NCBI GenBank assembly: GCA_947374865.1
Contig: CANCDR010000012.1
Coordinates: 29,053-93,052, forward strand
Reading direction: 5' to 3'
Source: Oxalobacteraceae bacterium
GTDB lineage: Bacteria > Pseudomonadota > Gammaproteobacteria > Burkholderiales > Burkholderiaceae_D
DNA: 64,000 nucleotides
The translations under genes and the position numbers were made by a program. The notes under the pieces are model-generated. The model made no database searches. It was not told where the DNA came from and saw nothing but the letters and a program-made list of their open reading frames with translations. Shown piece after piece: positions 30,527-39,892 of the stretch (position 1 is the stretch's first letter; each line of letters starts with the position of its first letter).

Positions 30527-31108
30527 TTACTTTACCGTCTTCATTCTATTCTCGCGCTCTTGCAGGCGCTGCTGTAATTCGCGTTGTTTTTTTTCATAGG
30601 CCAGAATATTATCTGCGCGTTTTTTCAGTTCTGCCTGGCGCTCGGCTTCCGATGGTTCGACACTGTCAGCCGCCGCCGCTGATTTTTTTGCCTGCTGTTC
30701 AATCCGTTTTTTGAGCTCAGCTTCTTGCGTCAGACTTTGAGCGACCAAGGCCTGATCACGCTCGGTGACTCTGGCCTGACGCTTGAAACTATTCGCCTGC
30801 ACTTCAACCGAGCGCACCGACTCTAAATCACTCCGACGCCGCTCACTGACCTGTTCAAGACAGGCGGTGGTAAAAAACTTTGGATAGCATGCGTGTTCGG
30901 CAGTGATGTATTGCGCTTCAATTGCGCTGCGAACACGCCCCACATCGGCCAGGGCCTGATCGGCCATCTCGACAGTCTGGATAGCGCCCGGCGGGTAATG
31001 CTGATGCAGGGCTACCGGATCCAGAGGAAGACCTGCCTGTGCCCATAGCGGCGCGGCGATCAGCAGGCTGTGGATCAATCCCCAGCACAAACGGGCAATG
31101 AAAGGCAT
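30527..31108 (-). CDS. Exported coiled-coil protein of unknown function
   Basis: 193 residues with an N-terminal signal peptide (about 1-23, cleavage near LWA-QA) and no lipobox. The mature part has two Cys (in EHACYPKFFTTACLEQV) spaced for a disulfide, then a long charged helical region rich in Glu, Arg, Lys and Gln (about 90-193), likely coiled coil, ending QERENRMKTVK. I recognise no catalytic domain. It lies 19 nt behind zapE on the same strand, so a cell-envelope or division-related role is possible but only by position. Confidence 0.75.
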   Translation of the reverse strand: MPFIARLCWGLIHSLLIAAPLWAQAGLPLDPVALHQHYPPGAIQTVEMADQALADVGRVRSAIEAQYITAEHACYPKFFTTACLEQVSERRRSDLESVRSVEVQANSFKRQARVTERDQALVAQSLTQEAELKKRIEQQAKKSAAAADSVEPSEAERQAELKKRADNILAYEKKQRELQQRLQERENRMKTVK

Positions 31109-31127
31109 CAGGTTTTCTCCAGCAAAA

Positions 31128-32234
31128 TCAGGACAAATGAGGGCTTATACTGCGTCGCTCACTCAACATATAGTCGGTCGACTGCATTTCAATAATCCGC
31201 GATACGGTACGATGAAATTCATTGGCCAGCATGCCCTGCGTATAAAGCTCTTCGGGCGGCACCGCAGCAGAAATCAGCAGCTTGACCTTGTGATCATAAA
31301 ACACATCAATGAGCCAGGTAAAGCGCCGCGCCTGAGACGACATACCAGCCGACATTTCGGGAATGTCGGACAAGATCACCGTATGAAAGCGGCTGGCAAT
31401 TTCCAGATAATCATTTTGCGAGCGCGGCCCGCCACACAGGGTCGCGAAATCAAACCAGATCACGCCACCCGCCCGCCGCAGGCAGCGTATATCGCGCGCC
31501 TCAATATTGACATGCGGGTCTTCATCGGCGACTTCGGCGATCCGCATGAAGGCCTCCCGCAAAGCACTGTCGGCTTGAGCGCCCAGCGGCGTATGGTAGG
31601 CATCGACCTGCTCGAGGATACGTTTGCGGTAGTCGACACCGGCATCGACATTTAAGACATCCAGGTGTTCCTTAAGCAGCGCAATCGCCGGCAACATGCG
31701 GTCACGGTGCAGGCCATCAGGATACAGCGTATCAGGGGCATAGTTGGACGTCATGATGAACGTGACCCCATGGGCAAACAGCGCGCGCAGCAGATTATAA
31801 AGAATCATGGCATCGGCAATATCGGAGACATGAAATTCATCAAAGCAGATCATGCGATATTTTTTGGCGATGCGACGCGCGACTTCGTCGAGCGGATCGG
31901 CGATGCCCTTGAGATCGTCGAGCTCGCGATGCACGCTGCGCATGAATTCGTGGAAATGCACGCGCGTCTTGCGCGCTAAGGGCAGCACAGAATAATAGCT
32001 GTCCATTAAAAACGACTTACCACGCCCTACACCACCCCACAGATAGACTCCGCGCGGAATGTCTGGTCGATTGATCAGCCGGCGTAATGTCGACGAGCGA
32101 CGAGATTTGTAAGCCACCCAAGCATCATACGATTGCTGCAATCGCTCTACAGCGCGATACTGCGCCGCGTCGGCCGCAAAACCGCGCTCGCTTAAAGCCT
32201 GCTGATAGGACTGCATCACATTCATGGAATTCAT
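31128..32234 (-). CDS. zapE: Cell division ATPase ZapE (AFG1 family)
   Basis: AAA-type ATPase that in the known family modulates FtsZ at the division site. The 368 residues have Walker A GGVGRGKS (67-74), DSYYSVLPLARKTRVHFHEFM, Walker B with ICFDEFHVSDIADAM and the sensor SNYAPDTLY. The start at 32234 is taken as the most upstream ATG; ATGs at 32225 and 32216 are also possible. A terminator of the preceding lpdA gene separates it from the TCA block. Confidence 0.93.
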   Translation of the reverse strand: MNSMNVMQSYQQALSERGFAADAAQYRAVERLQQSYDAWVAYKSRRSSTLRRLINRPDIPRGVYLWGGVGRGKSFLMDSYYSVLPLARKTRVHFHEFMRSVHRELDDLKGIADPLDEVARRIAKKYRMICFDEFHVSDIADAMILYNLLRALFAHGVTFIMTSNYAPDTLYPDGLHRDRMLPAIALLKEHLDVLNVDAGVDYRKRILEQVDAYHTPLGAQADSALREAFMRIAEVADEDPHVNIEARDIRCLRRAGGVIWFDFATLCGGPRSQNDYLEIASRFHTVILSDIPEMSAGMSSQARRFTWLIDVFYDHKVKLLISAAVPPEELYTQGMLANEFHRTVSRIIEMQSTDYMLSERRSISPHLS

Positions 32235-32257
32235 CGGATTGTCTTTCGCCGACTTTC

Positions 32258-32287
32258 AAAAAAAACGGGCGAGACCAGCTCGCCCGT
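32258..32287 (-). terminator. Terminator of the odhA-odhB-lpdA operon
   Basis: Nine-pair stem ACGGGCGAG/CTCGCCCGT with a 5-nt loop (32265-32287), followed on the minus strand by eight T (32258-32265). It starts 20 nt after the lpdA stop and 24 nt before the zapE ATG. A clear rho-independent terminator. Confidence 0.92.
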
Positions 32288-32306
32288 GACACGATTTGAC
32301 CAGCGC

Positions 32307-33734
32307 TTAGAAGTTCAGCGTGCGTTTATCGACCGCCAATGCCGCTTCCTTGGTCGCTTCAGACAAGGAAGGATGGGCATGACAGATGCGCGCAATATCT
32401 TCAGCCGAAGCGCGGAACTCCATTGCCACGACAGCTTCTGCAATCAGTTCTGAAGCCATCGGCCCGATGATGTGCACGCCGAGGATTTCATCGCTCTTGG
32501 CATCGGCCAAAAACTTCACCATACCGGAGGTGTCGCCCAGCGCCCGTGCACGACCGTTGGCCATGAAAGGAAAGCTGCCGGCCTTGTAAGCCACGCCTTC
32601 AGCCTTAAGCTGCTGCTCGGTCTTACCGACCCAGGCGATTTCTGGCGAAGTGTAGATCACCCAAGGGATGGTGTTGAAATTGACATGGCCATGCTGACCA
32701 GCGATACGCTCAGCGACTGCCACGCCTTCTTCCTCAGCCTTATGCGCCAACATCGGACCGCGCACCACATCACCGACGGCCCAGACATTGGCCAGATTGG
32801 TTTTGCAATCGCCGTCGACGTTGATGAAGCCGCGCTCATCAAGCTGCAAGCCGACCGCTTCAACATTCAAACCGATCGTATTCGGCACCCGGCCGATTGA
32901 GACGATCAGCTTATCGAATACGCCGACCTGGGCCGTGCCCTGGGCATCGGTATAGTTGACCGTGACAGCATTTTTGCTCTTGGTGATGGCACCGATCTTG
33001 ACGCCCAGCTTGATGTCCAGACCTTGCTTGGTCATCAGTTTGTGCGCTTCCTTGGCGATCTGTTCATCGACCGCGCCGAGGAAAGTCGGCAGGCCCTCAA
33101 GGACTGTAACTTCCGCACCCAGACGACGCCAGACGCTGCCCATTTCCAGACCAATCACACCAGCACCGATGACGCCGAGTTTTTTCGGCACGCTAGGAAT
33201 GGCCAACGCGCCGGTATTGGAAAGGATCAGCTGTTCATCGAATTCTGCGCCCGGCAAAATGCGGGCATTCGAACCGGTGGCGATGATCACATGCTTGGCG
33301 GTGATGCTTTCTGCTGTCGCGCCAGTGACGCTGATTTCGTAGCCGCCATCGACAGTCTTGGCGAACGCGCCGCGACCATGGAAAAAGCTGATCTTGTTTT
33401 TCTTGAGCAGAAACAGGATGCCGTCATTGTTTTGCTTCACGACCGTGTCCTTGCGCTTTAACATCTGCGCTAAGTTCAGGCTCAAGCCCTTGACTTCGAT
33501 ACCGTGTTCGGCAAATGCATGGCCGGCATGGTCATAATGCTCGGAAGACTGCAGCAAAGCCTTGGACGGAATACAGCCAACATTGGTACAGGTTCCGCCA
33601 GGTGCCGGGCCGCCCTTGTCGTTCTTCCATTCATCGATACAGGCGGTGGAAAAGCCTAACTGCGCTGCGCGAATGGCCGCGATATAACCACCAGGACCGC
33701 CGCCGATGACGACGACATCAAAACTTTTAGACAT
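32307..33734 (-). CDS. lpdA: Dihydrolipoyl dehydrogenase (E3)
   Basis: FAD enzyme that reoxidises the lipoyl groups of the 2-oxoglutarate dehydrogenase complex. The 475 residues have the FAD site VVVIGGGPGGYIAA, the redox-active disulfide in GGTCTNVGCIPSK (Cys 49 and 54), the NAD-binding GAGVIGLEMGSVW and the catalytic C-terminal HAHPSLSE. The start is taken at the ATG at 33734 because AAGGAA then lies at a proper distance; the ATG at 33740 would be directly against it. It lies downstream of odhA and odhB but behind a terminator-like hairpin, so it may be made at a lower level or be shared with other complexes. Confidence 0.96.
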   Translation of the reverse strand: MSKSFDVVVIGGGPGGYIAAIRAAQLGFSTACIDEWKNDKGGPAPGGTCTNVGCIPSKALLQSSEHYDHAGHAFAEHGIEVKGLSLNLAQMLKRKDTVVKQNNDGILFLLKKNKISFFHGRGAFAKTVDGGYEISVTGATAESITAKHVIIATGSNARILPGAEFDEQLILSNTGALAIPSVPKKLGVIGAGVIGLEMGSVWRRLGAEVTVLEGLPTFLGAVDEQIAKEAHKLMTKQGLDIKLGVKIGAITKSKNAVTVNYTDAQGTAQVGVFDKLIVSIGRVPNTIGLNVEAVGLQLDERGFINVDGDCKTNLANVWAVGDVVRGPMLAHKAEEEGVAVAERIAGQHGHVNFNTIPWVIYTSPEIAWVGKTEQQLKAEGVAYKAGSFPFMANGRARALGDTSGMVKFLADAKSDEILGVHIIGPMASELIAEAVVAMEFRASAEDIARICHAHPSLSEATKEAALAVDKRTLNF

Positions 33735-33754
33735 GTTCATTTCCTTGTTTCAGC

Positions 33755-33798
33755 AAAAAAGTCGGGCATGCCAGCTTTGGCGATGCATGTCCCGACTT
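33755..33798 (-). terminator. Terminator/attenuator between odhB and lpdA
   Basis: Long stem: 5' arm AAGTCGGGCATGC (33759-33771) pairs with GCATGTCCCGACTT (33785-33798) with one bulged base, followed on the minus strand by six T (33755-33760). It lies 49 nt after the odhB stop and 20 nt before the lpdA ATG, so it would cut or reduce transcription into lpdA. Compare the stronger terminator after lpdA. Confidence 0.8.
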
Positions 33799-33821
33799 GT
33801 CCTGCGCAGTATGAATTTCCA

Positions 33822-33857
33822 AATTACAGATCGAATTACAGGTCGAATTACAAGTCG
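33822..33857 (-). repeat. Triplicated 12-bp unit spanning the odhB stop codon
   Basis: Three consecutive units AATTACAGATCG, AATTACAGGTCG and AATTACAAGTCG (33822-33833, 33834-33845, 33846-33857). The last contains the odhB stop (TTA at 33848-33850). Read on the coding strand the protein ends LLDL-stop and the stop plus the Phe-Asp-Leu-like triplets recur twice more in frame (DL-stop-FDL-stop-FDL-stop). The copies differ by transitions, so they are not a fresh duplication. Confidence 0.85.
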
Positions 33858-35104
33858 AGCAACAGACGTGCCGGATCTTCCAGCGCTTCCTTCATCGTTA
33901 CCAGACCCAGCACTGCTTCGCGGCCGTCGATGATGCGGTGATCGTAAGACATCGCCAGATAATTCATCGGACGAATGACGATCTGACCGTTTTCGACCAC
34001 GGCTCTGTCCTTGGTCGCATGCACGCCCAGAATCGCTGACTGCGGTGGGTTAATAATCGGTGTCGACAGCATGGAACCGAAGGTGCCGCCGTTGGAAATC
34101 GAGAAAGTACCACCGGTCAGATCGTCTAAGGTGAGCTTGCCTTCCTTGGCCTTGTTACCGAATTCAACGATTTTCTTTTCGATGTCGGCGATCGACATCT
34201 GGTCGGCGTTACGCAAAATAGGCACCACCAGACCACGCGGTGAACCGACTGCAATACCGATATCGAAGTAGCCGTGGTAGACGATATCGTTACCGTCGAC
34301 TGAAGCGTTGATGACCGGATAGCGCTTGAGCGCCGCCACGGCAGCCTTGACGAAGAAGGACATGAAGCCCAGCTTGACGCCGTGCTCTTTCTCAAACTTG
34401 TCTTTGTATTTGTTACGCAGATCCATGACCGGGGCCATGTTGACTTCATTGAAGGTGGTCAGAATCGCGTTCGTCGATTGCGACATCACCAGACGCTCAG
34501 CAATACGGGCCCGCAAACGGCTCATCGGTACGCGTTCTTCCGGACGTCCGGACAGATCGAGTGAGACCGGTGTACTGATTTGTTGCAGGGCTGGCTTGGC
34601 GGCTGCTGGGGCCGGGGCTGCGGCTGCGGCTGCGGCTGGTTTTGCGGCCAGTTTGTCGATCACGTCGCCTTTGGTGACGCGACCGTCTTTACCGGAACCG
34701 GCAACATCACCAGCCTTTAAATTATTCTCAGCCAGCATTTTTGCCGCCGCAGGCATGGCGATACCGCTGGATCCGGCTGGCGCACTGGCAGCCACCGCGA
34801 CCGATGCGCTAGCGGCAGGTGCAGCAGATGCCGCGGCAGCAGGCGCTGCAGCGCTGGCCGTTGCTTCGGTATCGATGCGGGCGATCAGTTCACCGGCGAC
34901 GACCGTGCTGCCATCACCGCGCAGGATTTCAACGATCACACCAGCATTGGGCGCCGGCAGTTCCAGCACTACTTTATCGGTCTCGACGTCGACCAGGTTC
35001 TCATCGCGCGCGACCGATTGGCCGACCTTTTTATGCCATGTTAAGAGGGTCGCTTCGGCGACGGATTCTGATAACTGCGGTACGACGACATCTAAAATTG
35101 CCAT
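33848..35104 (-). CDS. odhB: 2-oxoglutarate dehydrogenase E2, dihydrolipoyl succinyltransferase
   Basis: Forms succinyl-CoA in the 2-oxoglutarate dehydrogenase complex. The 418 residues have one lipoyl domain with the lipoylated Lys in [11 protein letters not shown] (Lys 44), an Ala/Pro-rich linker, the peripheral-subunit binding domain (around 120-155, [13 protein letters not shown]), a second Ala-rich linker and the catalytic domain with the active-site [12 protein letters not shown] near the end. GGAG lies six bases before the ATG. It follows odhA with a strong intercistronic hairpin between. Confidence 0.96.
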   Translation of the reverse strand: MAILDVVVPQLSESVAEATLLTWHKKVGQSVARDENLVDVETDKVVLELPAPNAGVIVEILRGDGSTVVAGELIARIDTEATASAAAPAAAASAAPAASASVAVAASAPAGSSGIAMPAAAKMLAENNLKAGDVAGSGKDGRVTKGDVIDKLAAKPAAAAAAAPAPAAAKPALQQISTPVSLDLSGRPEERVPMSRLRARIAERLVMSQSTNAILTTFNEVNMAPVMDLRNKYKDKFEKEHGVKLGFMSFFVKAAVAALKRYPVINASVDGNDIVYHGYFDIGIAVGSPRGLVVPILRNADQMSIADIEKKIVEFGNKAKEGKLTLDDLTGGTFSISNGGTFGSMLSTPIINPPQSAILGVHATKDRAVVENGQIVIRPMNYLAMSYDHRIIDGREAVLGLVTMKEALEDPARLLLDL

Positions 35105-35131
35105 GTAAATCTCCGAATTGAAATACGCATG

Positions 35132-35156
35132 CGCTGCGCCGTTTGGCGGCGCAGCG
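35132..35156 (-). other. Intercistronic hairpin between odhA and odhB
   Basis: GC-rich ten-pair stem CGCTGCGCCG/CGGCGCAGCG with a five-base loop in the 60-bp gap. No T run follows on the minus strand, so it is not a terminator; a role in mRNA stability or processing is plausible. Confidence 0.7.
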
Positions 35157-35164
35157 TGAATAGA

Positions 35165-38020
35165 TTATTTAGTCAGAACAAAACCCTTGAGCTTGGAAAA
35201 CGCCGTATCGATCAAGGCCTTGAGCTGCGCATAATGCTTGTCGTAGTAGCCGACCGCTGGTGAAGCGCTGGCAGGACGACCGGCGTAGGCAAGCTTTTGG
35301 CCTTCCTCGAGGTTCTCAAAGATATTGTGCTGAATCTGGAACCAGGGTCCTTGATTCTGCGGCTCATCCTGGGTCCAGACCACTTCGGCCAGATTCGGAT
35401 AACGCTTGAGCTCGGTCGCAAATGCCTTGTGCGGGAAAGGATACAGCTGCTCGACACGAACGATCGCCGTATCCGTCTGTGCACGTTCCTTGCGGGCGTT
35501 GACCAGATCGAAATAGACCTTGCCCGAACAGGCGACAATCCGCTTGACCTTCTTGGCATCGATTTTTTCATCGACTTCACCGATCACGGTCTGGAACGAA
35601 CCTTTGGCCAACTCCGACAAGGGCGAACCGGCATCCTTATTACGCAACAGCGACTTCGGCGTGAGGATCACCAATGGCTTACGGAACAGGCGAATCATTT
35701 GCCGGCGCAGCAGATGGAAAATCTGCGCAGCAGTCGTCGGCTGGACGACCTGCATATTGTTATCGGCGCACAGCTGCAGGAAACGTTCTGGACGTGCCGA
35801 TGAATGCTCCGGACCCTGGCCTTCGTAACCATGCGGCAGCATCATCACCAGACCGGATGCGCGACCCCACTTCACTTCACCGGAACTGATGAACTGGTCG
35901 ATCACGACCTGCGCACCGTTGGCAAAGTCACCGAACTGGGCTTCCCAGACGGTCAGCGTATTCGGTTCAGCGGTGGAATAACCGTATTCAAATCCGAGTA
36001 CCGCTTCTTCCGACAAGACTGAATCGATGACGGTGAACGGTGCCTGTTTGTCGGATACGTTTTGCAAAGGAATATAGCTGCCGGCATCCCAACGCTCACG
36101 CGCCTGATCGTGCAGCACTGCATGGCGGTGAACGAAAGTACCGCGACCGGCATCTTGTCCGGTCAGACGCACGGCATAGCCGGACGCGGCCAGGGAAGCG
36201 TAGGCCAGATGTTCGCCCATGCCCCAGTCGAGATTCATTTCACCACGACCCATAGCGGCACGATTATTGAGTACAGTTTCCACCAGCGAGTGCACTTTGA
36301 AGCCTTCCGGCACAGTGGTGATCCGGCTCGACAAACGCTTTAACTCGGCCAATGGCACGGCCGTATCCGCGGCGTCGGTCCATTTACGATTGAGGAAAGG
36401 CATCCAATCGACGGCGTATTTATTTTTGAAGTTGGAGATGACCGGATCATGCGTATGCTTACCGGCATCCATGGCGTCGCGGAATTCCTTGACCATGACG
36501 TCGCCGCCATCAGCAGGAATCGTCTTTTGCGCTGCCAGCTTGTCGGCATACAGCTTACGCGTACCAGGATGCTGACCAATCTTTTTGTACATCAAAGGCT
36601 GGGTGAGCGCTGGTGTATCTTGTTCGTTATGGCCGAGTTTGCGGAAGCAAACGATATCGACCACGATGTCTTTCTTGAACAGGACGCGGAAATCGAGCGC
36701 GATCTGGGTCGCAAAAACGACCGCTTCCGGATCATCGCCATTCACATGCAGCACCGGCGCTTCGATCATCTTGACCACGTCTGAGCAATACAGTGTCGAA
36801 CGTGAATCGCGCGGATCGGAAGTGGTAAAACCAATCTGATTATTGATCACGATGTGGACCGTGCCACCCGTACCGTAGCCGCGCGTAAGCGCCAGATTGA
36901 GCGTTTCCATGACCACGCCCTGGCCGGCAAAAGCAGCATCGCCGTGCACCAGAATTGGCAGGACTTGCGCGCCTTCCTTGTCACCGCGGCGATCCATTCG
37001 CGCTTTGACCGAACCCTCAACGACTGGATTCACGATCTCGAGATGCGACGGATTAAACGCCAGCGACAAATGCACCGGACCGCCCGGGGTCGAGATATCG
37101 CTTGAAAAACCTTGATGGTATTTGACGTCACCGGCGGGCAGATCATCGCCGTGCTTGCCTTCAAATTCAGAGAACAGTTCCTGCGGTGTTTTACCGAGAA
37201 TATTAACCAGTACATTCAGACGACCCCGATGGGCCATACCGATGACGATTTCCTGCACGCCTTTTTCACCGGCACGTTGGATGGTTTCATCCAGCGAGGC
37301 GATGAAACTTTCGCCGCCTTCAAGTGAAAAACGCTTCTGGCCAACGTACTTTGTGTGCAGATAACGTTCCAGACCTTCGGCAGCGGTCAGGCGATCCAGA
37401 ATGTGGCGCTTCTTTTCAGCGGTAAAACTCGGCGCTGAACGGCTCGATTCGAGCACTTCCTGCAGCCAGCGTTTTTGCGTCTGATCGCTCATATACATGA
37501 ACTCGGCGCCGATCGAACGGCAGTACGTATCACGCAGGGAATTGAGCAGGTCACGCAGCGAGGCGGTGTCTGAGCCGAAATAGGTATTACTGATGTTGAA
37601 CACGGTTTCCATGTCGGCATCGGTGAAGCCATAAAAACTTGGCTCTAACTCTGGCAGGGATGGACGTTCCTGGCGCTGCAATGGATCGAGATTGGCCCAC
37701 TGTGTGCCCAATACGCGGTAAGCGGCGATCAATTGGGTGACGGCGACGCGTTTGCGGCCCATTTCGGCATCGGCTGAGGCGCTGACGGTGCGAATCGGAC
37801 CTTGTTTGGCGCGTTCGGCAAAGGCGGCGACGACGGGTGCATGGGCAACGTCGGATTTAGTCGAACCATCGACGGCCGGCACATGTTGCATGGCGTCGAA
37901 ATAGGTACGCCAGTTTTCCGGCACGGAACCAGGATTGTTGAGGTAGGCTTCGTACAAATCTTCCACGTACGGCGCGTTACCTCCAAATAAATAGGAGTTG
38001 GAGAGTGATTCTTGCATCAT
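35165..38020 (-). CDS. odhA: 2-oxoglutarate dehydrogenase E1
   Basis: Thiamine-diphosphate enzyme that decarboxylates 2-oxoglutarate. The 951 residues match the family length. Visible: the N-terminal E2-binding helix (SNSYLFGGNAPYVEDLYEAY), the ThDP domain (GMAHRGRLNVLVNILGK, HYHQGFSSD-like KYHQGFSSDI, HGDAAFAGQGV), QIGFTTSDPRDSRST and the C-terminal half with FEYGYS. First gene of odhA-odhB-lpdA. Its upstream gap of 250 bp holds the gltA terminator and twin palindromes. Confidence 0.97.
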   Translation of the reverse strand: MMQESLSNSYLFGGNAPYVEDLYEAYLNNPGSVPENWRTYFDAMQHVPAVDGSTKSDVAHAPVVAAFAERAKQGPIRTVSASADAEMGRKRVAVTQLIAAYRVLGTQWANLDPLQRQERPSLPELEPSFYGFTDADMETVFNISNTYFGSDTASLRDLLNSLRDTYCRSIGAEFMYMSDQTQKRWLQEVLESSRSAPSFTAEKKRHILDRLTAAEGLERYLHTKYVGQKRFSLEGGESFIASLDETIQRAGEKGVQEIVIGMAHRGRLNVLVNILGKTPQELFSEFEGKHGDDLPAGDVKYHQGFSSDISTPGGPVHLSLAFNPSHLEIVNPVVEGSVKARMDRRGDKEGAQVLPILVHGDAAFAGQGVVMETLNLALTRGYGTGGTVHIVINNQIGFTTSDPRDSRSTLYCSDVVKMIEAPVLHVNGDDPEAVVFATQIALDFRVLFKKDIVVDIVCFRKLGHNEQDTPALTQPLMYKKIGQHPGTRKLYADKLAAQKTIPADGGDVMVKEFRDAMDAGKHTHDPVISNFKNKYAVDWMPFLNRKWTDAADTAVPLAELKRLSSRITTVPEGFKVHSLVETVLNNRAAMGRGEMNLDWGMGEHLAYASLAASGYAVRLTGQDAGRGTFVHRHAVLHDQARERWDAGSYIPLQNVSDKQAPFTVIDSVLSEEAVLGFEYGYSTAEPNTLTVWEAQFGDFANGAQVVIDQFISSGEVKWGRASGLVMMLPHGYEGQGPEHSSARPERFLQLCADNNMQVVQPTTAAQIFHLLRRQMIRLFRKPLVILTPKSLLRNKDAGSPLSELAKGSFQTVIGEVDEKIDAKKVKRIVACSGKVYFDLVNARKERAQTDTAIVRVEQLYPFPHKAFATELKRYPNLAEVVWTQDEPQNQGPWFQIQHNIFENLEEGQKLAYAGRPASASPAVGYYDKHYAQLKALIDTAFSKLKGFVLTK

Positions 38021-38142
38021 CGCTTGCTCACCTTTCTTCGCGTTTCGCGAGATTAGCGGGTTATTTAACCTTCCGCGACACGGCCTGACCGGTTAGCGGA
38101 TTGCACACATCAAGATGTGGGGGAAGGGGCTATGCTCTTTAA

Positions 38143-38154
38143 ATGTCGCGACAT
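38143..38154. promoter_or_regulatory. Palindrome 1 upstream of odhA (possible operator)
   Basis: Perfect 12-bp palindrome ATGTCGCGACAT containing TGTC-GC-GACA (38144-38153), 123 bp upstream of the odhA ATG. With the second site it forms a pair sharing TGTC-N2-GACA half-sites, 21 bp from centre to centre, i.e. two helical turns on the same face of the DNA. No regulator is identified. Confidence 0.5.
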
Positions 38155-38164
38155 AAAAACAATG

Positions 38165-38174
38165 TGTCATGACA
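38165..38174. promoter_or_regulatory. Palindrome 2 upstream of odhA (possible operator)
   Basis: Perfect 10-bp palindrome TGTCATGACA, 21 bp centre to centre from the palindrome at 38143-38154 and sharing its TGTC/GACA arms. A further inverted repeat CACATC-AA-GATGTG lies closer to the gene (38106-38119). The -10 and -35 of odhA could not be fixed with confidence in this stretch. Confidence 0.5.
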
Positions 38175-38228
38175 AGTTAAAATTAATCTGGACGGAAGCT
38201 TACCACAAGGTGGTATGAAACAAGCATT

Positions 38229-38260
38229 AAAAAAAAGCGAATCATTCAGATTCGCTTTTT
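38229..38260 (-). terminator. Terminator of the sdh-gltA operon
   Basis: Stem GCGAATC/GATTCGC with loop ATTCA (38237-38255), extended by A5/T5 pairs, followed on the minus strand by eight T (complement of 38229-38236). It starts about 11 nt after the gltA stop. The A and T runs on both sides make it work in either direction. Confidence 0.92.
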
Positions 38261-38270
38261 AGGGGGATGC

Positions 38271-39575
38271 TTACTTCCGTTGTGCCATCGGGGTTACGTC
38301 ACGCGTTTGTGAACCAATGAATAACTGACGTGGACGGCCAATCTTTTGCTCAGGATCGGAAATCATTTCATTCCACTGCGCGATCCAGCCGACGGTACGC
38401 GCCATGGCGAAAATACCGGTAAATAAGGAAACCGGGATGCCCAATGCGGACTGAACGATACCGGAGTAAAAGTCCACGTTCGGATAAAGTTTGCGCGATA
38501 CGAAGTATTCATCTTCCAGGGCGACCTTCTCGAGCGCCATCGCGAGCTTGAACAAGGGATCATCCTGCAGACCGAGTTCCTGCAGCACTTCGTAGCAGGT
38601 TTCACGCATGAGCTTGGCGCGCGGATCGTAGTTCTTGTAGACCCGGTGTCCGAAGCCCATCAGCTTGACGCTTGAATTCTTGTCTTTGACCTGACGGATG
38701 AATTCCGGAATATTATCGACCGAGCCGATTTCCTTGAGCATGGTGAGCGCCGCTTCATTGGCACCACCGTGCGCCGGACCCCACAGACAGGCAATGCCGG
38801 CAGCGATACAGGCGAACGGATTGGCGCCTGAAGAACCTGCCAGACGCACCGTTGAGGTCGAGGCATTTTGTTCGTGGTCGGCATGCAGGATCAAGATACG
38901 ATCCAAGGCGCGCACCAGCACTTCATTGATCTTGTATTCTTCACATGGATTGGAGAACATCATGCGCAGGAAGTTTGCACTGTAAGACAGATCGTTGCGC
39001 GGATAGACGAAGGGCTGACCGATCGAATATTTGTACGCCATCGCTACTAAAGTCGGCATCTTGGCGATCAGGCGGATGGCCGATACTTCGCGGTGATGCG
39101 GGTCATTGATGTCGAGCGAATCATGATAAAACGAGGATAAGGCACCAACGGTGCCGACCAAGACCGACATCGGATGCGCATCGCGACGGAAACCGCGGAA
39201 GAAGGACTGCATCTGCTCGTGCACCATGGTGTGATTGGTGACGGTGGTAACGAACTGATCTTTCTGCGTCTGGGTCGGTAACTCGCCATTGAGCAGCAGG
39301 TAGCAAGTCTCGAGGAAATCGCAATTGACCGCCAGCTGCTCGATCGGAAAGCCACGATACAAAAGTTCGCCTTTGTCGCCGTCGATATACGTAATCGAAG
39401 AATTACAGGCCGCCGTCGACATAAAGCCGGGGTCGTAAGTGAATTTGCCCGTAGCACCGTAGAGCTTGCGGATGTCGATGACGTCCGGGCCAACAGTGCC
39501 CTTGTAGATAGGCATTTCAAGTGATGGCGTGCCATCGGAAAAAGACAGGGTGGCTTTGTGTTCGGAGTTGGTCAT
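38271..39575 (-). CDS. gltA: Citrate synthase (type II)
   Basis: Condenses oxaloacetate and acetyl-CoA. The 434 residues include the active-site stretches [13 protein letters not shown] and [14 protein letters not shown], the catalytic Asp region near the C-terminus and the NADH-regulated hexameric-type N-terminus ([19 protein letters not shown]). The ATG at 39575 is chosen because GAAGAG lies seven bases upstream; an in-frame codon at 39605 adds ten non-family residues. It lies 44 nt behind sdhE, so it belongs to the sdh operon, and it is followed by a strong terminator. Confidence 0.97.
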   Translation of the reverse strand: MTNSEHKATLSFSDGTPSLEMPIYKGTVGPDVIDIRKLYGATGKFTYDPGFMSTAACNSSITYIDGDKGELLYRGFPIEQLAVNCDFLETCYLLLNGELPTQTQKDQFVTTVTNHTMVHEQMQSFFRGFRRDAHPMSVLVGTVGALSSFYHDSLDINDPHHREVSAIRLIAKMPTLVAMAYKYSIGQPFVYPRNDLSYSANFLRMMFSNPCEEYKINEVLVRALDRILILHADHEQNASTSTVRLAGSSGANPFACIAAGIACLWGPAHGGANEAALTMLKEIGSVDNIPEFIRQVKDKNSSVKLMGFGHRVYKNYDPRAKLMRETCYEVLQELGLQDDPLFKLAMALEKVALEDEYFVSRKLYPNVDFYSGIVQSALGIPVSLFTGIFAMARTVGWIAQWNEMISDPEQKIGRPRQLFIGSQTRDVTPMAQRK

Positions 39576-39619
39576 GGCTCTTCTTTCGTGTGAGCAGTCA
39601 GTCAAAAAAAATAAAAAAA

Positions 39620-39889
39620 TCAGGCAATGCGCAGCTGGCCCAGCAAACTATGCACAGAAGGCAGATCTAGTTCGATCTCCGGTTCCTTGCGTGCCAACAG
39701 CAGACTCATTAGTTCGTTATCATCCAATTCCATCAGGCGGGAAAAAGCATCCACCTCATCATCGGTCAAGCTGGCCTCGCGGGCATCTAGAAATCGCGTG
39801 ATGATCAGATCATTTTCCAGCAAGCCGCGCCGCGCACGCCAACGCAATCGCGCGCGCTTGATCGGATCGGCCTGATGGGTAATTGGCAT
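39620..39889 (-). CDS. sdhE: FAD assembly factor SdhE
   Basis: Small cytosolic protein (89 residues) that promotes covalent flavinylation of SdhA. The hallmark RGxxE motif is present as RGLLEND (Arg 21-Glu 25), with the helical bundle core [20 protein letters not shown]. It lies 3 nt behind sdhB and before gltA, the conserved betaproteobacterial arrangement. Confidence 0.95.
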   Translation of the reverse strand: MPITHQADPIKRARLRWRARRGLLENDLIITRFLDAREASLTDDEVDAFSRLMELDDNELMSLLLARKEPEIELDLPSVHSLLGQLRIA

Positions 39890-39892
39890 AAT

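Noticed and set aside
34326..35108. 260-residue Ala-rich frame antisense to odhB
   Set aside because: Shadow of the lipoyl linker region; no motif or ribosome site.
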